Shown: in pieces, positions 8,669-16,915 of the stretch | How positions within the stretch are numbered: position 1 is the stretch's first letter | Layout: every line of letters begins with the position of its first letter | Source of the DNA: Pararhizobium gei | GTDB lineage: Bacteria > Pseudomonadota > Alphaproteobacteria > Rhizobiales > Rhizobiaceae | NCBI RefSeq assembly: GCF_029223885.1 | Contig: NZ_CP119409.1 | Coordinates: 3,896,501-3,960,500, forward strand | Direction: 5' to 3' | DNA: 64,000 nucleotides | Program-made: the position numbers and the translations under genes | Notes under the pieces: model-generated | What the model was told of the DNA's origin: nothing | Seen by the model: only the letters and a program-made list of their open reading frames with translations | Databases searched by the model: none

Positions 8669-10180
8669 CTACTCCGAAATAATCTTAACCCGATCACCAG
8701 GGCGAACGCTCGACGTAACCTGCATGCCATTGATCAGGCGGAAAAGATCGAGCTTGCGCTCCGTGCCCATCATCCGTGAGGCGAGTGATGCAAGGCTATC
8801 GCGGGCCCCGACCGTGACGACGCGAACACGCAAAGGTTTCAAGGCCGCCGCTTCCTGAGAGGTCATCTTCCGGAAAGATGTTCGCAAGGTCTGCGCGGTC
8901 GGCTCAAGGCTTGAAGCTCCCTGCGGCACTGCGGTCAGGAAGCGATAGATCTGGCCGTCGATGCGGATGACCGTAACGTCGAAATCCCAACGCTCTGCCG
9001 AAGCCCGGGCGGTTGCCGCCTCAAGGCCGTTGACGGTGATCGGACGGATCGTATCCGGCTTGAGGCCTGTTACCCACCCGCTGCCGATATAGTCCGTCAG
9101 GCTGCGGCGTTGCGCGTCGGCGACGCCGTCGAAGCGAATGGCCACCTCTTCCGGTCCTGTCGCCAGCACCGCTTCAGCCTTGTTATCGATCTGAAAACCT
9201 GCTGGAATATCGAACCTTATCCCCAAAGTGCCATGCAAGAATGTCTGGCCGCGGACATAGCCTTCCTGCGGACTGTCGCCATAAAGCAAGCCGTCGATGC
9301 CGGCCAGATAATAGTCGCGGCCGCGATCGCCCACGGCGCCATCCGCCCCGAAGGCACGGGCATGCCGGCGCGCCAGATCGACGCGTTGCGGTGCGCTTGG
9401 ATGGCTCGAAAGGAAGTCCAGGCTCTGATCGGAATCGGGATCGACGGAGGAGAACCTTGCATAGGCCGCCATCGAATCGAGGAATCGAGCGGCGGCGTAG
9501 GGATCGTACCCGGCCTCGCCGAGCATGCGCACGCCGATGACGTCGGCCTGCAATTCCTGATTTCGCGAGAAAGCCGCCAGACGCAGCTTCCCCCGCGCCA
9601 GCGCCTGTTTTCCGGCGATATCGCTGGACAGCACTTCGGAAACGACACGACTGGCAATGACTTCAGCCTCTTCACGCTGCTGACGCTGGATCCCGTGATT
9701 GGCGGTGACGTGCGCCATCTCGTGGGAGAGCACAGCGGCCACCTCCGATGCGTCATCGGCAAGGGCAAGAAGTCCGCGCGTGACGTAAAGATATCCCCCC
9801 GGCAGAGCAAAGGCGTTGATTGCCGGCGAATTGAGGATGGTGATGCGATAGGACTGGTTGGGATTTTCAGAGACTGCCGTTAAAGCGCCGGTGATGCGGG
9901 CAACCAGCCGCTCTGTCTTCTCGTCTTTGTATTCACCGCCATAGCTGGCGACGATCCTTGGGTGCTCGCGAGCTCCTACCTGCGCGCGTGGATCGTTTTT
10001 CTGGACTTCTTCGACAATCTGGGGCGTCGCGGAAGGAGCAACGCTCGGCTCATAGGTCTGCTCTATCACGGATTGGCAACCGGAGAGAGCGAGCAGGCCA
10101 ATGAGCCCGACCACGGCATGCAGGGAATATCCGGGATTTTTCCCCGAATGCCGCAACCCCGTGCCCGTCCCTGTCTTCAT
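8669..10180 (-). CDS. lipoprotein M48 family metalloprotease
   Basis: This 503-residue protein starts with a lipoprotein signal whose lipobox is LALSGC (Cys about residue 35), so it is probably anchored in the periplasm or outer membrane. The M48 peptidase domain has the zinc motif HEMAH (about residue 153-157) and a downstream glutamate region (QELQADVIG) that completes the gluzincin site. A middle domain follows, and the last 50 residues (VVTVGARDSL to RPGDRVKI) look like a LysM-type fold. It resembles the BepA/YfgC and LoiP group, which handle outer-membrane protein quality control. The ATG start is preceded by GAGG. It is convergent with rpoH2; a shared stress role is only suggested by position. 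Confidence 0.85.
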   Translation of the reverse strand: MKTGTGTGLRHSGKNPGYSLHAVVGLIGLLALSGCQSVIEQTYEPSVAPSATPQIVEEVQKNDPRAQVGAREHPRIVASYGGEYKDEKTERLVARITGALTAVSENPNQSYRITILNSPAINAFALPGGYLYVTRGLLALADDASEVAAVLSHEMAHVTANHGIQRQQREEAEVIASRVVSEVLSSDIAGKQALARGKLRLAAFSRNQELQADVIGVRMLGEAGYDPYAAARFLDSMAAYARFSSVDPDSDQSLDFLSSHPSAPQRVDLARRHARAFGADGAVGDRGRDYYLAGIDGLLYGDSPQEGYVRGQTFLHGTLGIRFDIPAGFQIDNKAEAVLATGPEEVAIRFDGVADAQRRSLTDYIGSGWVTGLKPDTIRPITVNGLEAATARASAERWDFDVTVIRIDGQIYRFLTAVPQGASSLEPTAQTLRTSFRKMTSQEAAALKPLRVRVVTVGARDSLASLASRMMGTERKLDLFRLINGMQVTSSVRPGDRVKIISE

Positions 10181-10252
10181 GCCTCAGCTCGTTCCAGTCG
10201 TTCCGGATCGCAATCGACCAAGCGATCCGCGTGTACAAATTCAGTATTCTTT

Positions 10253-10281
10253 ACAGCCGGGTATGGCGATTGCCCGGCTGT
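10253..10281. repeat. 9-bp inverted repeat (hairpin)
   Basis: ACAGCCGGG and CCCGGCTGT are separated by 11 bases in the space between the thiQ stop and the M48 protease start. There is no T-run on either side, so it is not a standard terminator. It may be a leader hairpin or an operator for the protease gene. Confidence 0.4.
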
Positions 10282-10446
10282 TGCCGCACCGCACACGCTC
10301 TACCCTATTCGGGTACATCATGCCTACAGGCCACGACAGAAATACTTGCCTCGTGATATCCGCGCAACGCAACGGTCGCCGGTCCGACGGCCAATCGCCG
10401 TCGCATAGGCCAACGTTTAAATTGTGGCAAGCATCGCAGGCGATGC

Positions 10447-11166
10447 TCATTTTCCAAGAAACCGCGCAACCGCCGGAACATCCGTCCGTTCGAAAAATTG
10501 CGCCTTCGGTTGATGCAGGAGAATGCGCCCTTCATCGAGAAAAATAACGCTGTCTGCCAGCATCCGCACATCATCGGGATGATGCGTGACGATGAGAACC
10601 GTATTGCCCTCCTGCTGATGCAGGTCGCGCAGCAAACCGGCCATACCCGCCCGCAGGCCAGGATCAAGGGCAGCGAACGGCTCGTCGAGAAGCAGGACCG
10701 GCTTGCGCCGGACCAGAGCCCGCGCGATCGCAACTCGCTGGCGCTCACCTCCCGACAGCGTCGGCGGCATCCGGTTGCCGAAGCCTTCCAGTCCGACGCG
10801 CATCAGCGAGGCTTCGACCTTCTCGTGCTCCGCCAATCCCAGACGTAAGGAAGGATTGATCCCAAGCCCGATATTGGTGTTCACGTCGAGATGCGAAAAA
10901 AGATTGTGTTCCTGGAAAATCACGGACACCGGTCGGGCCGCCGGATCCCGGGAAGCGACGTCTTTTCCAAAAAGCTCGACGGTTCCCGACTGCGGCGTTT
11001 CGAAGCCGGCGATGATGTTCAGCAAGGTCGATTTTCCGGAACCGGAAGCGCCGGTCACTGCGACGATCTCACCCTTTGCGACAGCGCAATCGAAAGCAAG
11101 CTGCGTTTGCGAGAAAGTGACACGCACGCCGCGCAACCTGATGGCGGTTTCCGTTTCAGAAGGCAT
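10447..11166 (-). CDS. thiQ: thiamine ABC transporter ATP-binding protein
   Basis: This 239-residue ABC ATPase has Walker A GASGSGKST (about residue 38), Q-loop (VIFQEHNLF), signature LSGGERQR, Walker B VLLLDEPFAALDP and the H-loop HHPDD. It energises uptake of thiamine and thiamine phosphates by the ThiBPQ importer. The start at 11166 has an AGGAGAGAGG ribosome binding site; the in-frame extension to 11208 lies inside thiP and is not needed. The gene overlaps the end of thiP by 11 bases, so the two are translationally coupled. Identification rests on the thiB and thiP neighbours and the TPP riboswitch in front of the operon. Confidence 0.92.
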   Translation of the reverse strand: MPSETETAIRLRGVRVTFSQTQLAFDCAVAKGEIVAVTGASGSGKSTLLNIIAGFETPQSGTVELFGKDVASRDPAARPVSVIFQEHNLFSHLDVNTNIGLGINPSLRLGLAEHEKVEASLMRVGLEGFGNRMPPTLSGGERQRVAIARALVRRKPVLLLDEPFAALDPGLRAGMAGLLRDLHQQEGNTVLIVTHHPDDVRMLADSVIFLDEGRILLHQPKAQFFERTDVPAVARFLGK

Positions 11167-12793
11167 GGCCTCTCTCCTGATTGTCCTTTCCCGATGGCGT
11201 GCCAGCAATGGTCAGGGCCAGGCAGACGAGACCGAGAAAAAGCGCCAGTCCCGCCGCGTCGGCCGACCGGTAGCTGCCCATGCGGCTGTAGAGCAGCCAT
11301 GGCAATGTGACCATGTCCTGCGAACCGAAGAGGGCCACCGCCCCGAGATCGCCAAGCGACAATGCGCAAGCAAAGGAGAGGCCGATCAGGAAGGACTTGC
11401 GCAAGACAGGGAAATCGATGAAGCGCAGTCTGTTCCAGCCGCCGAGCCCAAGGCTCGCGGCAAGCCGGCCGGTTCGCGCCGCATGGGTCATCATTGCCGG
11501 CTCGAGAACCCGATAAACAAAGGGCAGGGCCATAAGCACGTTGATCAGGATGACAAGAAGAGGTGCAAACCGGGCAACATCGCCAAAAGGTCTTAAAAGC
11601 AGGAACCAGCCTGCACCAAGCACAACCGGCGGCACCAGCAGAATGAGCGAGGTGGTCATCGAAACACCAAAGGCGAGGCCGCGCTGGAATGCCCGCGGGT
11701 TTCGATCCGCCAATCCAAAATGCCGGGCCCGGACCAAAAGGGCCGTGACCGCGATGCACAGCATGCCTGAAATTGCGGCAATGACGGCGCTGGTGAACAT
11801 GGCCCGGAGCACCAGTGGATCAGTTATCAACGTCCGGAAATCGGCCTGCAGACCGGCGGCTACAACGGCGGCAAGCGGCAAGGCCAGAAACGACACGGCA
11901 AGGGCGATGACCGTTCCGTCGGCAAACCTGCCGGCGAGGCCTTTGCCAAGGAAGCGGCGGGTCATCCGCCCGCCGGCCTGTCCTTCCGGCACGCCCGGCA
12001 AAAGCCATTGCATGACGATCAGCAGCGTCGCGGCCAGGGCGATCTGCAGCAGCGACAGAGCGATGACGCGCGGCGGATCGAAATCGAACCGCAATGCCTG
12101 ATAGATCGCCACCTCGATCGTGCTGGCCGCCGGCCCGCCGCCCAACGTCAGCACCAGCGTGAAGCTGGTGGCGCACAGCATGAAGATCAAACCTGCAATG
12201 CCGGGCAGAACATTGCGGATGGCGGGCCATTCGATGAAGCGGAAAATCGAAAAGGCGTTCATGCCGAGATTGGCGCTGACCAGCCAGGTTTCGCCGGGAA
12301 TCCGCTCCAGCCCGCCCAGCATCAACCGCGCGGCCAGAGGCATGTTGAAAAAGACATGGGCGATCAGAATTCCGTGCAGGCCGTAAATACCGATCGGCTG
12401 ATCGAGCCCGAGAAAAAGCAAGCCGTCGTTGACAAGTCCCTGGCGCCCCCAGATGCCGATAAGCCCGAGCGCGCCCACCAAAGCCGGCAGACCGAGCGGC
12501 AGCGCCAGCATCCGGACGATCCAGATCCGGCCGCGAAAAGACGGTCGCCTTGCCAGGGCGCGGGCGACGGGAATAGCCAGAGCAACGGACAAAAGCGTCG
12601 ACAGAACGGCCTGAAGCAGCGTGAAACGCGTGACGCGCCAGACATAGGCGTCGAAAATCGCCGGCCGAATGGCAGCGCCCGGTTCCTCGAAGAGGAAAAG
12701 CGCTGCGGCGGCAAGGCCGACGAACAGCGCAATGCCGCCGAGGCAAGCTGCCCCGGCGGCCAAGGTCAGATGTTTTTCATGACCGCTTTCCAA
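11156..12793 (-). CDS. thiP: thiamine ABC transporter permease
   Basis: This 545-residue membrane protein has about twelve transmembrane helices arranged as two fused permease halves, each with an EAA-type loop (for example LGGLERIPGETWLVSANLG near residue 170 and AARTGRLAASLGLGGWNR in the second half). Fused permeases of this type are typical of ThiP. It forms the inner-membrane channel of the ThiBPQ importer. The start is uncertain: the reading frame opens with a TTG at 12793, seven bases after the thiB stop. No ATG lies near the N terminus, and a later TTG at 12763 is also possible. Confidence 0.9.
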   Translation of the reverse strand: MESGHEKHLTLAAGAACLGGIALFVGLAAAALFLFEEPGAAIRPAIFDAYVWRVTRFTLLQAVLSTLLSVALAIPVARALARRPSFRGRIWIVRMLALPLGLPALVGALGLIGIWGRQGLVNDGLLFLGLDQPIGIYGLHGILIAHVFFNMPLAARLMLGGLERIPGETWLVSANLGMNAFSIFRFIEWPAIRNVLPGIAGLIFMLCATSFTLVLTLGGGPAASTIEVAIYQALRFDFDPPRVIALSLLQIALAATLLIVMQWLLPGVPEGQAGGRMTRRFLGKGLAGRFADGTVIALAVSFLALPLAAVVAAGLQADFRTLITDPLVLRAMFTSAVIAAISGMLCIAVTALLVRARHFGLADRNPRAFQRGLAFGVSMTTSLILLVPPVVLGAGWFLLLRPFGDVARFAPLLVILINVLMALPFVYRVLEPAMMTHAARTGRLAASLGLGGWNRLRFIDFPVLRKSFLIGLSFACALSLGDLGAVALFGSQDMVTLPWLLYSRMGSYRSADAAGLALFLGLVCLALTIAGTPSGKDNQERGHAF

Positions 12794-12800
12794 GACAGAC

Positions 12801-13811
12801 TCAGTTTCCGCTCATGCCGGCCAGCCATTCGTCGATCCAGGCCTTGCGGCTGGCCGCGACCTCGTCGGAGGGAATGAGCAGGGTCTTTTCCGGATTGACC
12901 AGCCTGCCGAAGGCATCCGGCAGCGGCTCGGCGGTGGCACCGACCGGCATCATCCAGTTGGTCGTCGGAATGATCGACTGAAAATCCGATCCGGTGACAA
13001 AGGCGAGAAATGCCCTGGCCAGGGCCGGATCGCTGGCGTTCTTCGTCATGCCGGCCACCTCGATCTGAATGTAATGTCCCTCGGCAAAGGCGGCAGCCTG
13101 ATATCGCTCCGTGTTTTCCGCTACCATGTGATAGGCGGGCGAAGTGGTATAGGACAGCACCATGGGCGCCTCGCCCTTGGTGAACAGGCCATAGGCTTCC
13201 GACCAGCCCGGCGTTACGGTCAGGACGCGGTCCTTGAGCTTCGCCCAGGCAGCACCGGCCTGATCGCCGTAGACCGACTTTACCCACAGCAACAGGCCGA
13301 GCCCCGGCGTCGAGGTGCGCGGATCCTCGATGACGATCTTCTGCGACGGATCGCCGTCAATCAGTTCCTTCAGGCTCTTCGGTGGCTCCTTCATCACCTG
13401 CGTATCGTAGATGACGGCAAAGTGGCCGTAATCATAGGGAACGAAGACGTCGTCCGAGAAACCTCCGGGTACCTTGAGGCCGGAGAGATCGACGCCATGC
13501 GGCACAAAATACCCCGTTGCCTTGGCCTCCGAGATAAGGTTGGTATCGAGACCGAGAACGACATCCGCCTTCGAATTGGCGCCTTCGAGCTTCAGCCGCG
13601 TCAAAAGCTCGACGCCATCGGCGACGCTGACATAGGCAACCTTGCACTCGCAGGTCTTCTCGAACGCCGCCGCAACCTTACCTCCAGGTCCCCACTCGCT
13701 GGTGAAACTTTCATAGGTGTAGACCGTAAGCGTCTTTTCGGCCGCCATCGCAAAATGGGGCAGGATCGATGCGGCCAGGGCCGCGATATAGGATAGGGTT
13801 CTGTTGCGCAT
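12801..13811 (-). CDS. thiB: thiamine-binding periplasmic protein
   Basis: This 336-residue periplasmic solute-binding protein has a Sec signal peptide (about residues 1-23, ending FAMAA). The mature part ([16 protein letters not shown], then [32 protein letters not shown]) is characteristic of ThiB. It binds thiamine, thiamine monophosphate and TPP and delivers them to ThiPQ. The ATG at 13811 follows a GAGGAGG ribosome binding site. An in-frame extension to 13916 would run through the TPP riboswitch and is rejected. First gene of the thiBPQ operon. Confidence 0.94.
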   Translation of the reverse strand: MRNRTLSYIAALAASILPHFAMAAEKTLTVYTYESFTSEWGPGGKVAAAFEKTCECKVAYVSVADGVELLTRLKLEGANSKADVVLGLDTNLISEAKATGYFVPHGVDLSGLKVPGGFSDDVFVPYDYGHFAVIYDTQVMKEPPKSLKELIDGDPSQKIVIEDPRTSTPGLGLLLWVKSVYGDQAGAAWAKLKDRVLTVTPGWSEAYGLFTKGEAPMVLSYTTSPAYHMVAENTERYQAAAFAEGHYIQIEVAGMTKNASDPALARAFLAFVTGSDFQSIIPTTNWMMPVGATAEPLPDAFGRLVNPEKTLLIPSDEVAASRKAWIDEWLAGMSGN

Positions 13812-13861
13812 CAGCGCCTCCTCATGATCCAAAAAATGGGAATAGGGCGCTGGAATGTGCC

Positions 13862-13963
13862 GTCTAATCCCTCCGCCGGTACAAGCCGGATCAGGTTCCG
13901 CGGGTTGGCCGGTCAAGGCCTCTCAGCCGAACATCCGCAAAGACATTCGGCACCCCGTTAGAG
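13862..13963 (-). promoter_or_regulatory. TPP riboswitch (THI element) of thiBPQ
   Basis: Read on the minus strand the region contains, in order, the conserved aptamer parts ACGGGGTGCC, GGCTGAGA, ACCCG, GAACCTGATCCGG and GGCGGAGGGATTAGA. These match the THI-box helices that bind thiamine pyrophosphate. It ends about 50 bases before thiB, close enough for TPP to block its ribosome binding site; I see no T-run, so translational control is more likely than transcriptional termination. Confidence 0.95.
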
Positions 13964-14015
13964 CAGGAAAAGCTTTAGCCGCAGGCCTTGTGCTTGGCAA
14001 GGGGCGCCGTCTACG

Positions 14016-15518
14016 TCATCCAGCCTTCGCTGACGGCAGGCGGATGGAGCGAATCGCAGCGGCGGCGATGAGACCAATTCCTGCAATGCCCGCTGCCGTC
14101 ATGAACAGCGGATGGAAGGCCAGCGTATAGATCTCGGCAACGGCTTGGCGAGTGGCCGCGGGCATGGCCGACAGCAGGAGCGGCGTCAGCGTCTCGATAT
14201 CGCCCACACCGGGAATCGCCCCGACGGCGCGCGGCAGTGCGGCAGCAATGATCGCTCCGTAGATCGAAATGGCGATGGATGCACCCGCCATCCGCGACAG
14301 CGTTACCGCCCCGGTCGCCGCGCCGACATCCCCGCGCGCCACCATGTTCTGCACTCCGATGATCGGAACCTGCTGGCCAAGACCGATACCGACACCATGG
14401 AATGCCATGAGAGCGCAGATCAGAACGAGCGGCGTACCGGGTTGGATTTGTGTGAAAGCCAGAAGCGCTGTGACCGCAAAACCGGCACTGGCCAGCGAAA
14501 AAATCTTGATCCGGCCGGTTCTCGAAATCAACCGGCCTGCAGTGAGCGAACCGCAGACAATGCCGCCTGTGAGCATGATGAACAGCAGACCGGCCGAGGA
14601 TGGCGAAAGCCCGGTGGTGTTCTGCAGGAAGAGCGCGAAATAATTGATCATGCCAATGCCAACCGCACCGCTCGTCAGCGAAATCAGGAGAAAAAGACTG
14701 AAAGATCGGTTTGCAAACAGCGACATCGGCACGATGGGTTCCGGTGCTCGACGCTCGACCCAAACCCAGGCGACTGCGCAGGCCAGACCACCTGCCAGGA
14801 CTGAAAGACTGCCGGCGGAAACTAGCGAGCCGAACAGCTCGGACCCGTCAGCAACAAGCACGACGCTGGTAATAGCCCCGGCGAGAAGCAGAGCGCCCGC
14901 ATAATCGATCTTCGGCTGACGGGTCGGCCGGCGGTAGGGCAGGAAGACCAACAGCCCTGTCAGCACGATAGCACCGACCGGAATATTGATGAGAAAGATC
15001 GACCGCCATCCGAAGAGGTCGCTCATCGTCCCGCCGAGCACCGGTCCGATGGCGCCGGACGCCATCAACATCAGGCTGGAATAACTCTGATAGCGCGCCC
15101 GCTCCCGAGGTTCGAACAGATCCGCCGTCACGGCGAAAATAGAGACCATGATACCGCCGCCGCCGAGACCTTGGAGCACGCGGGCGGCGATCAGCGTATT
15201 CATGGAAACAGCCAGTCCGCAGGCGATCGAACCGAGCGTGAAGATCATCACCGCCGCGATCATCACATATTTTCGGCCGAAGAGATCGCCGAGCTTGCCA
15301 TAGACCGGCATCACCGCGCAGGTGGCGAGCAGATAGGCAGAGCCGATCCAGCCAAAACGCTCCATCTGACCGAACTCACCGACGATCGTGGGCAGTGCCG
15401 TCGAAACGATCTGGTGATCCAGCGTCGCCATGAACAGCGCGGCCATCAGGAAGCAGAAGAGAGTGAGACGAAGCCGCTTGTTTTCGACAAGCGGACCGGG
15501 GAATGTTTGCATGTCCAT
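14016..15518 (-). CDS. DHA2 family (14-TMS) MFS drug transporter
   Basis: This 500-residue polytopic protein has about fourteen transmembrane helices. Motif A appears as GKLGDLFGRKYV (residues 76-87), motif D1 near the first helix as LDHQIVSTALPTIVGEF, and motif C as GPVLGGTMSDLFGWRSIFLI. This is the EmrB/QacA (DHA2) group, proton-driven exporters of drugs, dyes or toxic organics. The substrate is unknown. The ATG start has AGGAATG upstream. It is divergent from a MarR regulator, and an inverted repeat lies between them, so repression by that regulator is likely. Confidence 0.88.
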   Translation of the reverse strand: MDMQTFPGPLVENKRLRLTLFCFLMAALFMATLDHQIVSTALPTIVGEFGQMERFGWIGSAYLLATCAVMPVYGKLGDLFGRKYVMIAAVMIFTLGSIACGLAVSMNTLIAARVLQGLGGGGIMVSIFAVTADLFEPRERARYQSYSSLMLMASGAIGPVLGGTMSDLFGWRSIFLINIPVGAIVLTGLLVFLPYRRPTRQPKIDYAGALLLAGAITSVVLVADGSELFGSLVSAGSLSVLAGGLACAVAWVWVERRAPEPIVPMSLFANRSFSLFLLISLTSGAVGIGMINYFALFLQNTTGLSPSSAGLLFIMLTGGIVCGSLTAGRLISRTGRIKIFSLASAGFAVTALLAFTQIQPGTPLVLICALMAFHGVGIGLGQQVPIIGVQNMVARGDVGAATGAVTLSRMAGASIAISIYGAIIAAALPRAVGAIPGVGDIETLTPLLLSAMPAATRQAVAEIYTLAFHPLFMTAAGIAGIGLIAAAAIRSIRLPSAKAG

Positions 15519-15545
15519 CGGAGCATTCCTGTTGTTTTGCCTATT

Positions 15546-15581
15546 AATGTGCTAATAGCATATATATGTCAATAGCACATT
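15546..15581. promoter_or_regulatory. MarR-type operator
   Basis: AATGTGCTA (15546-15554) and its exact reverse complement TAGCACATT (15573-15581) flank an AT-rich core with a nested TGCTAATAGCA near-palindrome. It lies 28 bases upstream of the efflux gene start and 58 bases before the marR start, where a repressor of both genes would bind. Confidence 0.65.
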
Positions 15582-15638
15582 TATGCGAATGACATAACCC
15601 GCCTTTATGGCGGCGAAAGCGTTTGCTATTGTGCGGGT

Positions 15639-16166
15639 ATGGAAAAGACCCACTCGCATGTCGAACCAGCGACCGGACCGGACGATCGGGAAGCACAGCG
15701 CGCCCTGATCGGACGATCCATGGGACGCTGGCGTATCCTGATCGGACGCCGCGTCATGGCCCGCATGGCCATCAGCAACATCGCGCCCGACCTGGAAATC
15801 ACCCATCTCGACGTGCTCGACGCCGTAAGGCGGGCGGCGCCCGACGGGGAAGTCACCGTCGGCACGATCGCCGAACTGATGCGGGTCGATCCCTCCCGGG
15901 CAAGCCGCATCGTTTCCGACATGGTGGCGCGCGGCGCGCTCAGGCGCGAGGCCTCGCAGGCCGACGCAAGACGCATCGTCGTGGTCATGACCGATCTCGG
16001 ACAAAAGCTCGTTGCCGAGGTGCAGGCCGTCAAACGCGGCGTGATCGAAGCCATTTTGAGCGACTGGCCGGAAGAGGACGTGGCGGATTTCGCCCGCCTG
16101 TTCGATCGTTTCGTCGGCGGCTTCGAACAGATTTACGCGACCCGGCAGAACGAAGACCGCGGCTGA
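15639..16166 (+). CDS. MarR family transcriptional regulator
   Basis: This 175-residue protein has a winged helix-turn-helix domain (TVGTIAELMRVDPSRASRIV about residues 72-92, then the wing with REASQADARRIVVVMT) between N- and C-terminal dimerisation helices. This is the MarR pattern; the DxR of the wing is present as DARR. It is divergent from a DHA2 exporter with a perfect inverted repeat in between, so it probably represses that exporter and itself, and is released by a compound the pump exports. The ATG has only a weak ribosome binding site. Confidence 0.87.
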   Translation: MEKTHSHVEPATGPDDREAQRALIGRSMGRWRILIGRRVMARMAISNIAPDLEITHLDVLDAVRRAAPDGEVTVGTIAELMRVDPSRASRIVSDMVARGALRREASQADARRIVVVMTDLGQKLVAEVQAVKRGVIEAILSDWPEEDVADFARLFDRFVGGFEQIYATRQNEDRG

Positions 16167-16263
16167 CCAGACGCTAGCCGGCAGACGCGCGATTGCGGCC
16201 CTGCCGCTAATCCGCCGGCAACCCCTTCCCCAATCGCCCCTGTTCGCGCTATGGCCTTGCGCC

Positions 16264-16914
16264 ATGGACAATCAGGCTTTCATAATCTTGATGGGCGGGA
16301 CGTTGACGCCCACGGACCGGCTTTTGAGCCATCTGGAGAACGCACGCGTGATTTCCGCAGATGGCGGCATGCGCCACGCGAAGGGTCTGGGTCTGACGCC
16401 GGAAATGTGGGTTGGCGATTTCGATTCGACGCCTGAGGCCTTGATCGCCGAGTGGCCGGATGTCCCCCGCCAGCCCTACCCTACGGCAAAGAACGAGACG
16501 GACGGCGAAATCGCAACCGCCGAAGCGCTTGGCCGCGGCGCCAAACGGCTGGTCCTCGCCGGCGCGCTCGGCGGAGAACGCAGCGACCATGCCTTCATGC
16601 ATTTGCTTTATGCCGCAAGTCTTGCCGAACGCGGCATCGACGTGCTGCTGACGTCGGGGGAGGAAGAGGCCTATCCGCTCCTTCCCGGAAGCAGGACCAT
16701 CGATCTGCCGGAAGGAAGCCTGTTTTCCGTTCTCGGCCTGGATACGCTGACCGGCCTGTCGATCGAGGGCGCCCGCTATCCGCTGACGGATTTCCATTTG
16801 CCCTTCGGATCGTCCCGCACGGTATCGAACGTTGCCGAAGGCACGGTCCGCTTCACCCTTTCATCCGGCCGGGCGATTATTCTTGCCCGCCCTTACGACC
16901 TTACGGGAGCCTGA
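16264..16914 (+). CDS. thiamine diphosphokinase
   Basis: This 216-residue enzyme transfers pyrophosphate from ATP to thiamine to make TPP. It has the family motifs ADGG (32-35), GDFDS (51-55), a KNETDGEIA segment holding the TD pair, and GGERSDH, which together bind ATP-Mg and thiamine. The C-terminal beta domain ends with the expected SLFSVLGLD and NVAEGTVRF region. It lies 2.4 kb from the riboswitch-controlled thiamine importer, so import and activation of thiamine are nearly linked here. The stop is one base before the ABC-F gene start, so the two are co-transcribed. Confidence 0.92.
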   Translation: MDNQAFIILMGGTLTPTDRLLSHLENARVISADGGMRHAKGLGLTPEMWVGDFDSTPEALIAEWPDVPRQPYPTAKNETDGEIATAEALGRGAKRLVLAGALGGERSDHAFMHLLYAASLAERGIDVLLTSGEEEAYPLLPGSRTIDLPEGSLFSVLGLDTLTGLSIEGARYPLTDFHLPFGSSRTVSNVAEGTVRFTLSSGRAIILARPYDLTGA

Positions 16915-16915
16915 C

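Noticed and set aside
10430..10447. Short GCATCG hairpin at the thiQ stop
   Set aside because: The loop is too small and there is no T-run, so it is not a credible terminator.
13812..13916. N-terminal extension of thiB
   Set aside because: It runs through the TPP riboswitch and lacks a ribosome binding site; the signal peptide starts at 13811.
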